DNA of 64,000 nucleotides from Phytophthora colocasiae (lineage: Eukaryota > Oomycota > Peronosporomycetes > Peronosporales > Peronosporaceae), in contig JAGKQI010000010.1 in assembly GCA_018806915.1 (NCBI GenBank), positions 248,001-312,000 on the forward strand. Direction: 5' to 3'. The stretch's first letter is position 1; every line of letters starts with the position of its first letter. The notes under the pieces were generated by a model. The model saw nothing but the letters and a program-made list of their open reading frames with translations, was not told the origin of the DNA and did no database searches. The position numbers and the translations under genes are program-made. This document shows positions 12,119 through 22,364 of this stretch, piece after piece.

Positions 12119-13026
12119 ATGGCAGCTAAAGCTGGTAATGCGAGCGTCTTAGGGGGCAATACAAGCGGCGAGTTCATCTCCGTTGCTGGTCTACGTGTGG
12201 ACGGTCGTCGTAGTGAAGAAGTCCGTCGCATTCGCACTCGTTTCGGTCTCTTTTCGCGCGTAGACGGGTCTTCTTACTACGAACAGGGTAATACCAAAGT
12301 AGTGGCAGTTGTCTATGGCCCTCGGGAGCTACGTACAGCAGCTGCAGGCTCTGTAAACAGCGGTGCAGCAGCAGTGGGAACTGGGTCGGGCAATGCGGCA
12401 AGTAACACGCAGCCACGCGCTTCCGTTAATTGCGAATTCACTCAAGCTGCTTTTGCTACGTCGGAACGCAAGCCACAACGTAGTGGAGACCGCAAGAAGC
12501 TGGAGATGTCCCTGGCCGTTAAACAGATCTTCGAAGCCTGTATCCAGACGCAGCTGTACCCTCGATCTCAGATCGATATCTTCGTACAGGTGTTGCATGC
12601 TGATGGAGGGGAACTACCTGCCAGTATCAATGCGATCACCCTCGCATTGATTGATGCAGGTATTGCACTCAATGACTTTGTGGTAGCTTCATCGGCTGGG
12701 TATCTACAACAGACAATGCTTTGTGGTAAGTTTTTTTTTATGATTTCAAGGTAGTTTTTGCTGAATTGAAACTAACTGTGGGACTTTTGGTAGATCTGAA
12801 CTACGTCGAGGAAGTGGCACGCGCCCCGCAGATGGTGATCGCATTGAACCCACGCACACAGAAGCTGAATCTACTTCAAATGGAGTGCAAACTACCACTG
12901 GAGCTGTTCGAGAGCCTCATGGAAGTGGCTACTGAGGGCTGCAACCAAATCTACGACTTGTTACAGAATGCCGTGCGTGAAAATACGTGGAAGCGTCTAC
13001 GTTTGCGTGGTTCGGCAGCTTCATAA
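12119..13026 (+). CDS. RRP41: Exosome complex subunit RRP41-like (RNase PH fold)
   Basis: Core-ring subunit of the RNA exosome, which supports 3'-5' RNA processing and decay in nucleus and cytoplasm. Two exons, 12119-12725 and 12794-13026; the 68-nt intron (GTAAGT...GGTAG) splits the Asp codon of DLNYVEEVA. Product 279 aa. RNase PH-like marks are LRVDGRRSEEVRRIR near the N-terminus, SSYYEQGNTKVVAVVYGPRE, SVNCEFTQAAFAT, LEMSLAVKQIFEACI, YPRSQIDIFVQVLHADGG, and after the intron VIALNPRTQKLNLLQMECKL. This pattern is that of RRP41/EXOSC4 rather than RRP46 or MTR3. A Gly/Ala/Ser-rich insertion sits after GPRELR. The N-terminus is slightly longer than usual. Confidence 0.9.
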
Positions 13027-13280
13027 AGCTAAAGAGATAACCATTCAAACATGGAATACAGTAGAAGCTCAGTAGAACCGGTAGTACACGTTCATTTTTG
13101 AATTTAATACTACTGGTATTTGTATGCTCAAGTGCAAACCAGATTTCAAATACAGCATACAAACCTCAAGATGTTATTTTCAACCAATCATAAACTAGCG
13201 CGGCAAGTGGAAGTTTAAAAAATCGCAGTCGCGCCAAAGCGGTTCGAGGATTAGTTGTCGAGCTTTCTCGTGCCTTGCAG

Positions 13281-14677
13281 ATGATGGACAATTGCGCTGC
13301 TTCCACGGGTCGAGGAGTGCCCAGCCACGGCTCATCTGAAGCGCAAGAGAACCAGGAACCCGTCGATATGAAAATATCGCTCAAGTCACTGGTAACCACG
13401 TCAGGACTGCCAGTTAAAGCTGCAAGACCGAGTTCTCAGGAAATAGGCGTCCGGAAGCTCCGTCGCGCGCTCCACACTATCGACAGCAATCTACCTCGGC
13501 CTGAAGTGAACTCTCCTGTCTGTCCTGCGTCGAATGCGCCCTTGAAGACCCCTACAGCCACACTAGAAGCCAAGAATCAGCCAGTCTCAATAGGGACCTT
13601 TGACGAGACAATTAAAGACTCTTCAAGCTGTCTAACAGGCTTCAAGAGACCAATATCTGACTTTGCAGATGTATTAAAGACTCCTGGAAGCTCAGAGAGC
13701 CAATCAGAGCACCAGGAGAGTGAAAATTTGGCCTGGATGGACATGCTATTGGCATTGTTGGAAAGACGTTACAGCTCCAAATCCTCGCTACCTGTGTGTC
13801 TGACGGACTTGGAAGCTGCCAATATGTTCCAGCTACCCAAGAACAAGAAGCTTAAAGCAGGAATCTACTCTTCTGTCAAGCCCAGGACGAGTCTGGACGT
13901 ATCTACAGGTAGAAGCTCCACACAAGCTGTTCAATTATCAGTTACGAACTCGCAGCAGATTTCAGCGCGGTTCGAGCACGAGCAGGAACTGGCAATGGAG
14001 AGTAAGAGACAAAGACTATTGCTGCGTCACGCACAGCAAATCCAAGCGTCCAGTGGGTCTTCCTCTACGAGTTGCGGCTGCAAGACTGGGTGTCTGAAAA
14101 TGTACTGCATGTGCTTCAGCTCCAGAGGCTTTTGCCATGCTGGATGTGGCTGTGGTGACTGCAAGAACAGTCGACAGAACCAGACAGAACGAGTGGAAGC
14201 TATCCAGAACTATTTAGCCAACGACCCACGAGCTTTCTCCTTCGCGTCCACACCTCAAGATACAAACACCAATGATTTCCTTCACCTCCTGCCGCAGGTA
14301 CGACAGCTTATTCAGTTGCAAGTCCAGTGGTGTCCATTTTCTAATGCCTATTTCTTGCTATATATTTACAGAAATCTAGCGCGGTCGTGATGCGTGGGTG
14401 TCGATGCAAGAAGTCCAAGTGTCTGAAGAAATACTGCGAGTGTTTCCAGAACGGCATCGCGTGTACTTCGCACTGCCGTTGCATGGAATGCTCCAACCAC
14501 AGCGAGTCCACAGCAGCAAGCAAACATCCACATCTACACAAGGGAAACACTAATACCAGAGAAGACAAACACTCCGAGTCCAGTCTCTCACCCAAGCCAT
14601 TCCATCCCGTTCACATCACAGTGACCAAGCAGCCACGTCGGAACCACGTAGCCAAGACGCTGCGCCTCAATCTGTAA
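13281..14677 (+). CDS. CXC/CRC-domain protein (tesmin/TSO1/LIN54-like)
   Basis: Likely DNA-binding nuclear protein; family members such as LIN54 bind CHR promoter elements of cell-cycle genes. Exons 13281-14297 and 14372-14677 join in phase 0 across a 74-nt intron (GTACGA...TTACAG). Product 440 aa from the first of two adjacent ATGs. The N-terminal 250 residues are low complexity. The first cysteine-rich motif ([21 protein letters not shown], then CGCGDCKN) lies near residue 270 at the end of exon 1, and the second ([21 protein letters not shown], then CRCMECSN) is encoded at the start of exon 2, so the intron separates the two CXC repeats. The tyrosines of the YC contacts are kept in both repeats. 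A basic/Ser tail follows. Confidence 0.88.
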
Positions 14678-14710
14678 CCTGCAGCCCCCCAAAAGTGCAT
14701 TATGCCACAA

Positions 14711-15572
14711 TAGACTTTAGAAGAAGAAATTGAGCACTTGGAAGCGGAAGTTACAGCTTTGCAGACCCAACAGATGCCTGCAGGTGAAGTGGTGAATAAA
14801 TCAATGCAACGAGTGGAAATTCAGTCAAAAGAGATCCAGGAGAGTATCAGAAATCAACAACTCGGGGTGGCTGCAGCTCAGTCGCTCGTACTTGAGTGTA
14901 TGGTGAGGTTCCATTTAAGATTTACTTCCATATGTCACTGATAGAGTATTGTGAGTAGAGGACACAGTATTGCCACCCGTTGTGGTCGAGGATCTGTCTG
15001 AAGAAGGACTGACGGCAAAGATTGGGAATCGAACGAGAAGTTCGAGGAAGGTGACATTTGCCTCATGAGTAGCGCTGTAATTCATTTCCCACGAGTTGAG
15101 TCGCTGGAGCAAGTATTCCAAGCGCTCTGCTTCTACATCAACAACATGGAGATTAGCATCTCCGAGCGATTGGGGCACATTACGGTTCGAGAAGACTACA
15201 ACGTCATTGAAGGATCTGCGTTCAATTGTCGGATTCACTCAATTGTTTAGTGGGGAGAACTCTACCTTCGGCGGAGAACCTTGTGGTATTGTAGCTTCCG
15301 ATTGCGTCGATCAGGACGAGCTCTACCCGTATAACGCGTCAGAACGAGTTCGGAAGGATATCACGGGTGCAATTGTATTGAAAGTGTGCAGAGAAAAAGA
15401 TTCCGAAGATGGCAAAGTGGTGGTCGTAATGAGACGTACAGGAATGCTGAAACTTCATCATCCAGAGTTGACACTGTCACTTTTTGCACAGCAAGAGTTG
15501 GAAGATGGAATCGCGGATTGGGGCAACGTAATGATCAAGACGATGCGAGAAGTATTGTACGACCAGAATTAA
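14711..15572 (+). pseudogene. Broken copy of the neighbouring coiled-coil/START-like gene
   Basis: This matches the gene at 15715-16936 piece by piece. No equivalent of its first exon is seen. The coiled-coil exon (LEEEIEHLEAEVTALQ...QLGVAAAQSLVLECM) ends at a GTGAGG donor in the conserved place, and the next exon starts RTQYCHPLW. There the frame meets a TGA where the intact gene has TGG (after LKKD), most of the following 50 codons are missing, the conserved stretch resumes near 15030 (EGDICLMSSAVIHFP), and a further deletion with frame shift near 15240 moves the rest (FGGEPCGIVASD...MIKTMREVLYDQN) to another frame. Three independent lesions make a functional gene unlikely. It reads towards the intact copy, as expected of a tandem duplicate. 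Confidence 0.78.
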
Positions 15573-15714
15573 CGTACTACTACGAGCATTGAGTTGGTAA
15601 AAGTGTAAAATTACTATCTCATCTTGTAATTTTCCACTAGCCAAGTGTTATTTATTTTCGGGGTGGAATTCAGTTTCGAACCGATCACCTCACCGCCAAG
15701 CAATTCCGACAACT

Positions 15715-16936
15715 ATGCCACGTCGTAGCTCGAGAGCTTCTGAGGGCAACCCAGATAGCCCCACGGGCCCCGAGGAGCAACTGACGTCTAAGAAGCGCAA
15801 ACCCACGTACCTCGTCCAAAAGGTAATACAATACTATTGTCACATTTAACAATTTCGGTGACAGTTGAATGACAAATGACGGAATGTCAATGCAGGAAAA
15901 GGAGAATGCACTGAAGGAGGAAATTCTACAGCTTGAGGCTCAAATGGCAGTGCTCAAGGCGAGGGGAATGCCTGAAGGTTCGGCAATTGCTGCTGATCCA
16001 GGAATTCAGATATCTCAAGCCAAGTCGAAAGTTCTGGCCGACAATAGCAAGCAACAAACATTGGGCGTTGCAGCAGCGCAGTCTTTAATGGCGGAATGCA
16101 TGGTAATGTGGTTATTTGCAATGAATCCCCACTCACTCTGATAGTTTTATGATTGCTTTGAACAGAGGACGCAGTACTCGAATCCATTGTGCACCCGAAT
16201 TGTCTTAAAGAAGGACTGGACAGAACGTAGGGAGATGCTGCTGTCTATTCGAGAGGAGAAGCTGATGAACGCGTACGACTACGTAATGATTCGAAGTAGC
16301 CAAACTCCAGAGGGGCAACTACAAGAGTCCAGCGAGCTTTTCGAAGCGGATAACGGCGATATTTGCTCATTGGGGAGTACTGTGGTGCATTTTCCAGGCG
16401 TTCAGTCGCTTCGACAAGTGTTTGAAGCTCTTTGGTTCTTCCTGACCAATATGGAGATCAGTATTTCCGAAAGACTGGGACACATTACCACTCGGGAAGA
16501 CTACGACATGGTCGAAGGCTTGGGCTACAACGCTCGCCTCTTGTCAAGCGACCACAATGGGGTCACCACTGAGTCTAACTGCATCGTCTTCGCCCAGTTC
16601 TTTGAACAGGGAGATCCGAGGTTTGGAGGCGAACCTTGCGCTATTGTGGCGTCGGATTCTGTGGACGAAGACGAACGTTTTCCGTACAAACCATCCGAAC
16701 ACGTTCGTAAAGACATTTCTGGTGGAGTGGTAATGACAGCGAAAAGGCAAAAGAAAGAGGATGGAAGCGAGGATGAAGAGCTGGTGGTCACGATGCGCCG
16801 TACAGGATACTTAAAACTATATCACCCAGAGTTTCCAGTGGCTCCAATTGCTCAACAAGAACTGGAAGCTGGAATTGCAGACTGGGGCAAAGTGATGATC
16901 AAGTCCATTCGAGAAATTCTGTATACCAGATCATAA
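15715..16936 (+). CDS. Coiled-coil plus START-like protein, oomycete family
   Basis: Three exons: 15715-15822, 15896-16102, 16166-16936; all joins are phase 0; 361 aa. The N-terminus is basic (SKKRKPTYLVQK) followed by a leucine-rich coiled coil (ENALKEEILQLEAQMAVLKARG), an arrangement like a reduced bZIP. The C-terminal 250 residues look like a START-like lipid-binding fold (inference: DYVMIRSSQTPEG, VVHFPGVQSLRQVFEALWFF, TMRRTGYLKLYHPEFP), but I cannot confirm the fold by eye. From memory, similar Phytophthora proteins are often labelled as M96 mating-specific family; treat that label as unverified. The product ends MIKSIREILYTRS, shared with the broken copy upstream. Role unknown; a transcriptional role is possible given the basic coiled coil. 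Confidence 0.78.
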
Positions 16937-17687
16937 ATTTGCTTTATTTTTCTGCTGTACAAGTTGTCCTTCAATGTCTTTCAATCCAGTGCTGCTCACT
17001 ATGCGCTCGCCATGTTGTGCGTTAGCCCGTCGCCTACGCGTTTGGTGTGGCATCGGATGCTGGCGATGTTGGAGCTCACGAGCTGTCAACGTATCAGATG
17101 CGGCGACGATCTCTCTGTTGGAAAGTCTTGAGTTGCTGCCTGTGGACGAAAGAGCAGCAGCAGGTGGTCCAAGTGGTTCGTCACGGTGTCAGCGAATCCG
17201 TTTAGTAAAGACGTTCAGGGACGCAATCACATTGGCGTTCATTCAAACTGCAGAACCGAAAACATGGATTAAAGGGTTAATGATGACCGGCCTGAGCTCT
17301 CAACTATAGCGAGAAAGAGTCGGTGGGGTTTATTGGGAACAGTTCTTCACTGTCCAGCATTTATCTCGGAGAGACAGCAACAAACGTCTGTAGATCGGAT
17401 TTGCATTAGGATGGATTCAATTTGAACAATCCACGAAGCCAGCTCTCCCGGTGTTGCTCAGATCCAACCAGTGTAGTCTATCCTCGGCTTCAACTCAAAT
17501 TTCAGTGCGTGTTAAACAAACCTTCCGTGTTGATTGTTACCACGTTTCTCTTGTTGAGTTAAACTTTATTATCCCTTGACACATAACATAAGTACTACTT
17601 GTTTTTTACTTGTTACTTGCGGCAGCACTCTTTATCAATTGCTGAGGTGCCGTGCTGTTAAAATTTCTAGATAAATTGCTTTCCCTG
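16937..17687. other. Intergenic, nothing recognised
   Basis: 751 bp between the START-like gene and the end of the kinase gene. A 111-codon frame at 16974-17309 (+) has no recognisable motif and an odd Cys/Trp-rich composition, so I do not call it. An AT-rich stretch near 17540-17690 probably holds the kinase 3' UTR. Confidence 0.5.
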
Positions 17688-18752
17688 TCAGACAGCAATG
17701 AGACTGCGCTCTGTATGAGCTGTAGCCAGCATCGCCGGGTGTTCCAACACTTCCTTCATACTACCGAGCCGCTTGGCTGGGTCCACCGTTAGCATTTTCG
17801 CCAATAAATCCATTGTCGCGGCCGAAAAGAGTCGATCCATGTTCCAGAGCTTGAGAACCCCTCGACACCCGACGGTTTTCACGAGCTCAAAGCCACGACA
17901 TTCCGGGAACGGGAGGCGAAGCAGGGGCGAGCCCGTCAACAAGACGAAGAAGACTGCACCCAACGACCACACATCGGCCCGCACGGGGTCGTACCAGGTC
18001 CCGCTCACGGATTCAGGCGCCGTGTAGTGTAGGTTCCCGGCCACGCGGTCGCGCGAGAGCTCTGCCGCTCGGGTGGTGCTAGCACCGAAGTTACAGATCT
18101 TGACGTCGCCCGTCCGGCTGATCAGAATGTTCTCCGGACATAAGTCGCGGTGCGCGATGCCGCTCGCGTGCAGGTATCGTAGGCCGCGTGCGAGCTGCAA
18201 CACCCAGCGTCGAGCTTCCTCTTGCGACACCCGCTGCGACGGCTGTGGACCCAATGCCCCTCTACTGATCAACTGTGAAAGGAGGTCGCCACCGGGGCAG
18301 TACTCCATTATGAGCCGGAAGGATTCGCTCTCGACGCTCGTGGCGTAGTAGCGGATGATGTGGCGTCGACCGTCCAGCACGGTACGGCCCGTTGTGCTCC
18401 TGTTCCTGCTTAAAGCGGATGACGCGCGTAGTACGTAGTTGTCAGCCTCTCGTTCGAGTGCCAGTAGTCTCTGAACAGTACGCCATTCCTGCCACGTACG
18501 TAGTCCACCGCCGCCATTCCGGTCGGAATCCAACGTCAACGCGCGCACTTTAACCGCGACCGTGAGCTGTCCGGGCGCCGGTTTATCGATTCCGACTGCG
18601 TCGGGCGGCACCTCCATCGTGCCCACATAGACCTGCCTTGTCAGACGTCGCGTGAGATCCACACGCGTGGAAGCAGAGCCGGAGGACGTACGTGTGCGGT
18701 CCGCGATGGCCGACTCGGACGACCGCTGCTGCAATGGCGAGCGTGCAGCCAT
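17688..18752 (-). CDS. Ser/Thr protein kinase-like, NFG instead of DFG
   Basis: Single exon. The start is placed at ATG 18752 (MAARSPLQ) because the related kinases in this window have a 40-50 residue N-terminus; the frame stays open to ATG 19034 (448 aa), so a longer product is possible. Kinase marks in order: a beta-3 lysine in LTVAVKVRAL, the hinge RLIMEYCPGGDLL, catalytic loop HRDLCPEN, then ICNFGAS where DFG is expected, activation-segment end APES, and YDPVRADVWSLGAVFFVLLTG. All but the DFG Asp look intact. The Mg-binding Asp is replaced by Asn (codon AAC), so catalysis may be weak, altered or absent. It shares an unusual C-terminal signature (KTVGCRGVL, WNMD) with the two inverted-repeat kinases near 32 and 37 kb, so all three are one family. 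Confidence 0.82.
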   Translation of the reverse strand: MAARSPLQQRSSESAIADRTRTSSGSASTRVDLTRRLTRQVYVGTMEVPPDAVGIDKPAPGQLTVAVKVRALTLDSDRNGGGGLRTWQEWRTVQRLLALEREADNYVLRASSALSRNRSTTGRTVLDGRRHIIRYYATSVESESFRLIMEYCPGGDLLSQLISRGALGPQPSQRVSQEEARRWVLQLARGLRYLHASGIAHRDLCPENILISRTGDVKICNFGASTTRAAELSRDRVAGNLHYTAPESVSGTWYDPVRADVWSLGAVFFVLLTGSPLLRLPFPECRGFELVKTVGCRGVLKLWNMDRLFSAATMDLLAKMLTVDPAKRLGSMKEVLEHPAMLATAHTERSLIAV

Positions 18753-20154
18753 GGTCAATAATTGACTCCCCAAGCTATTGGCTTTAATGACGGGAGACGC
18801 GTTGGCCTCGAGCTCAGTTCTCAAGTGAAGAGACCACTGCCGCTGTTGCTGCCTCGCCGGAGAGAAGACGAGGCTTACGATCCCACGGCCGCCGCTCCTC
18901 CGTGATATAGTGAATGGATTGGAGCTCAATGGTGCCCAGCGCGCAGTGGCAGTGGGGTCTCCGTTGGTCATTTTCTCACCCGTGGCGCTTCTGCAGATAG
19001 AGGTTGATGGCCTCGTTTCTGACTGTGCAGACAACCAGCGCGTCTGCTATCGAGGAAGCAGCTTCAAGACTGCAATTGGGAGCTTTTGGGCTGGAAAAAA
19101 GTTTCACCTAAAGAGATCGGGAAACAATTGACATCCACCGAGAAAAACGATGCGAGGGCTGAAGATTGAGCCAGTTTGCCAGCTTGGCGGTGCTGCGTAA
19201 CGTCCGGGAACTCGCATTAAAATTTTTAGCTGGTGCCGAGCATGAACACACTACTATGTAGCATAACAGCGTCTTGCCCTTTGACTCAAAAGCGCTGGAA
19301 GAGCGCCATACATTGTTGTATGGCAAGTGCTGATTGCGATGGGCTGTCTTATTCGCCTCGTCTGACGTAACGACGCGACGTTATCGGATATGACTTGGCA
19401 TAAACCTATAGTCTACCATATCATGAAACTTGATAAGCTGTATAGATCTAAATTGTCACAGTAACCTGTTTATTGTCATATCTGTATCGAGACTCGAGCA
19501 TCACCATTACTGGTGACTTTTTACTAACGGTTTTTAGCGAGCAGTTGCTGGTCGACAATGTGAGGGACAGCAAAGCCGTTGCCTCTCTCGCTTCCCCTTG
19601 GGGCCCACTATGCCAGATCGAGCGTTTCGCCAGGTCAATTGCTGCAATTGCAGCTCCAGTGAACAATTTTCCGCTGTCCATCCATGATCGTTTCATCCAC
19701 CACTCGCTCAGGTGCCTATGCCATTGCAGTGCAGCCTTTTTTCGAGTTGCAGCAGCTGCTGCGTGTTGGCCTTTTTGGCTCGATATCCGCTTGGCTTCAC
19801 GCCTCGGCAAAGTCGTCGCGCGTTGTGGCTCGCCGTCGTCATCAAGCGAAGTGTCGGCTTGGCGCCGGGCAGTGGGATGCCGTTTGAGACAGCGCGACAG
19901 TCTTCAAGTCTCCGATCAATTCGGGTCGAGGCGACGAGCATTGATGCACGTCATGCAGGATTGATCGGATCCCAAGCGCTTTCACGGTGGCTGAAAGCGC
20001 GTCTCGGGAAATGGAAGTTGCTTCGAGGAATGATTGGCCCACGACGACGGCAGATTCCTGATTCGCGGCCGTCCAACTTTCGTCAAAGACCGATCGTCTC
20101 GGATCGAAGGACAGACGAGGAGGACACCTTGCGAATCCACAGTGAAAGCGTTTT
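18753..20154. other. Kinase upstream region and unassigned sequence
   Basis: This holds the possible N-terminal extension of the kinase (to 19034), then about 1.1 kb without a gene I can support. Overlapping frames of 60-160 codons exist on both strands between 19448 and 20158, but none shows a known motif and they shadow one another. It ends at the TTAA that flanks the piggyBac-like element. Confidence 0.45.
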
Positions 20155-20158
20155 TTAA
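20155..20158. repeat. TTAA target-site duplication, left
   Basis: TTAA immediately outside the left inverted repeat; it matches the right flank at 22186-22189. Confidence 0.7.
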
Positions 20159-20195
20159 CCCCTCTAACCCGGTATTCTGTATCCTACAGAATAAT
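20159..20195 (+). repeat. piggyBac-like terminal inverted repeat, left
   Basis: Begins CCCCTCTAACCCGG and ends TACAGAATAAT. Its reverse complement matches the right end except for a few substitutions and a short indel after AACCCG. Confidence 0.75.
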
Positions 20196-20430
20196 ATATT
20201 GTACAGGATTTAATATCCAGCAAACTCATCAGCGCTCCAGAACTCCGCATGAAGATTATTGTATGGTGTCTGGATCAGTCCACTTTCCTAACAGATCGGC
20301 GATGGGATGATAGACGGGTATTATTCAAGGAGGATAGAAAGACGCATATAAATCCCCAACAGGTTTGAAATTCTGTCGAAAGCCCATCGGTTCACGTGTC
20401 AGAAGCTACCTCCACATTGTCATTCGAAAA

Positions 20431-20720
20431 ATGAACGGCCCAGCAGAGAAGCCGTTCAAGCAACTATGGCGCGAGCTCTGCGAGGAAGGCTGGAAGGCTC
20501 GTAAGCCGACAGGGATGACCTAGAATCAACGCTACGTGAAGCCGGGGTGAAGGGCCGTCTCGACGAAGCCAGACGTGGCATAAACTTCTTTGAAGGTTAG
20601 TGGCCTTATTTTGTGCCACCACAGTTGTCGACACAGAGGAGGTGGGCGCTACAGGTGAACTACCAGCAGCTATACCGGATGATACGGAGCAAGACGGCGC
20701 GACCAATGCCTTTTTTTTCC
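20431..20720 (+). pseudogene. Remnant of a piggyBac-like transposase N-terminus
   Basis: From ATG 20431 a frame reads MNGPAEKPFKQLWRELCEEG and then WKARKPTGMT before TAG, and the same frame goes on to YVKPG before TGA. The order W..L...GW..+KP+G....+YVKPG resembles the start of oomycete piggyBac-type transposases (from memory). Several stops and missing downstream domains show decay. Confidence 0.5.
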
Positions 20721-21120
20721 GGATGATCCAGAATTCGATTCAAGTGAGTGCATGGCTGCTGATGAAGAAGCAAAGAGCGAGACCGATGAACCAAACGGAG
20801 CCGACGGCCTCATCGACTCGGACGTGTTTGGTAGCGACAATTTACATGGAGAGGCTCCGAAAGGAGCGACCTGTTTGGCTCTACAGCTATCGATGACGTG
20901 AATCTCGTGGAGACTGGCTGATGTCAGCGATTCCGATTCCAACGCCGACGAAGAAGACATTATGGCAGACAACGAGGTGGTCCACTTGAGGAAAGTGTAG
21001 AAGAAGATGTAGAAGACCTGGAAATAAATGACAACGTTCCGGAAACTAGTAACTTTGACTTGACAGGTGATCTCTGCGATATCCCAGAGTATGGATAGAT
21101 CACATACAATGAGGAGCACA

Positions 21121-21400
21121 GCCGTAAGCCGGGATGCTACAGAATAACTCAAGTGGTGCTTTACTAATTCTGGATGTTGCGTGTGCACACGGAATTTCCC
21201 ATAGCCGTAAGTCAGGATGCTACAGAATAACTCGAGTGGTGCTTTACTAGTTCTGGATGTTGCGTGTGCACACGGAATTTCCTGTAGCCGTAAGTCAGGA
21301 TGCTACAGAATAACTCGAGTGGTGCTTTACTAATTCTGGATGTTGCCCGCACAGGAATTTCCCACAGCCGTATGTCGGGATGCTACAGAATAATTCGACA
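21121..21400 (+). repeat. 83-bp tandem satellite inside the piggyBac-like element
   Basis: Units start at GCCGTAAG: 21121, 21204 and 21287 (period exactly 83), then a diverged, 3-bp shorter step to 21367 and a partial fourth copy. Each unit contains GATGCTACAGAATAA, which repeats the TACAGAATAA core of the terminal inverted repeats. Copies differ by only a few bases, apart from the third unit's end. Confidence 0.85.
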
Positions 21401-21791
21401 CATCCAGCTACTGGCGCTGCGCAGAATCAACTTTAGACTCATATCAACGCCGAGGAACTGGTGTTTGTCATATCACGCTAGAAGCACACGTTAGTGAACA
21501 CATCGGATCACCAAGCAGAACAAACGCAGGCAGTACTTGTGTAAGGTGCGTTCCGCCTTTGAGCACCTTCTGTCAGCAATGGTTTAGCGGTCGTGTACCG
21601 CTCTGCCACGTTCACGCTCACGTGCTATCAGAAATGGCACGATACCTCGGGTGACGGGAAGAGCATTCCACCGAGCCTAAAAGATGATTAGATTCCGCAA
21701 ACGTAAGAGAAAGTAAAGACGAGGAATAAGAAGGACAACTAGTTAGCACCACGTACTTTGCAGTAGGTCTTGCTGGAGCCTGCAGAGAAGT

Positions 21792-21840
21792 ATTTGCCCA
21801 GTTCCTCCTCACTACTCCGTTAGTTAGGAACTGGGCAAAT
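21792..21840. repeat. Perfect 15-bp inverted repeat (hairpin)
   Basis: Arms 21792-21806 (ATTTGCCCAGTTCCT) and 21826-21840 are exact reverse complements, separated by 19 nt. It lies within the decayed transposon. Function unknown; it is not followed by a T-run. Confidence 0.75.
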
Positions 21841-22143
21841 TCTTCCTCTTCGCGCGCTTTGCACTTAGCGCGCTTTTGGCGGATGGTTGGTTGGCGCCAA
21901 GAGTGCCGCACAGTACGGAGTCGTTTCAAATTTGACGGGGGTTGCCGAGTGAGAGGTTTTGAACATGTTTTGTCCGCCAGGGATCCAATAGGAGATCGCC
22001 AGTTTCGCAGATGTTGGATACATTGTGCATGCTATAGCCGATGATGTACACTTTATGTACAGAATATGCCTCGCCGAGCACGAAAGGGCTTCCAACGGCA
22101 TACTTTTCGCAGGTTATCGTTCATACTTTAATCAAGATAATTG

Positions 22144-22185
22144 CTTATTCTGTAGAATACAGAATAACGGCTCGGGTTAGAAGGG
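22144..22185 (-). repeat. piggyBac-like terminal inverted repeat, right
   Basis: Read on the minus strand it starts CCCTTCTAACCCGAG, then ATTCTGTATTCTACAGAATAAG. The inner part is itself palindromic (ATTCTGTA / TACAGAAT), which could be a transposase-binding site. Confidence 0.75.
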
Positions 22186-22189
22186 TTAA
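22186..22189. repeat. TTAA target-site duplication, right
   Basis: TTAA immediately outside the right inverted repeat. Confidence 0.7.
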
Positions 22190-22364
22190 TCGAGCCGGAA
22201 CACGAGAACAAAACGCTCACTTGAAGGCAACTCGGAGATCCAAAAATGACGAGCACAAAGGTTCTCCAAAAAAATGTTAGTACTCAACCAAGATATATTT
22301 TTAGGGAACTTTGGATAAGTATTTCGTACTTGAAACCCACTAAGCTAGGAATTCCCGCACCGAG

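Larger units (their letters stand above)
20159..22185. mobile_element. Decayed piggyBac-like DNA transposon
   Basis: Both ends carry imperfect inverted repeats of about 40 bp that start CCC(C/T)TCTAACCCG and go on to a copy of ATTCTGTATyCTACAGAATAA. TTAA lies directly outside each end (20155-20158 and 22186-22189). CCC at the terminus with a TTAA target duplication is the mark of the piggyBac superfamily. The left third contains a decayed N-terminal transposase-like frame. No catalytic DDD core is visible, so the element is non-autonomous. An 83-bp satellite and a perfect 15-bp hairpin lie inside it. Confidence 0.78.

Noticed and set aside
13275..13280. Upstream TTG start for the CXC gene
   Set aside because: Two ATGs follow immediately; TTG is not a plausible start here.
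16974..17309. 111-codon frame after the START-like gene
   Set aside because: No motif, odd Cys/Trp-rich composition, no initiator or homologue visible.
19448..20158. Frames of 66-163 codons on both strands before the piggyBac-like element
   Set aside because: Mutually overlapping, low-complexity composition, no domain.
21121..21400. CRISPR-like array
   Set aside because: Units are contiguous 83-bp repeats without unique spacers, in a eukaryotic transposon; a satellite.
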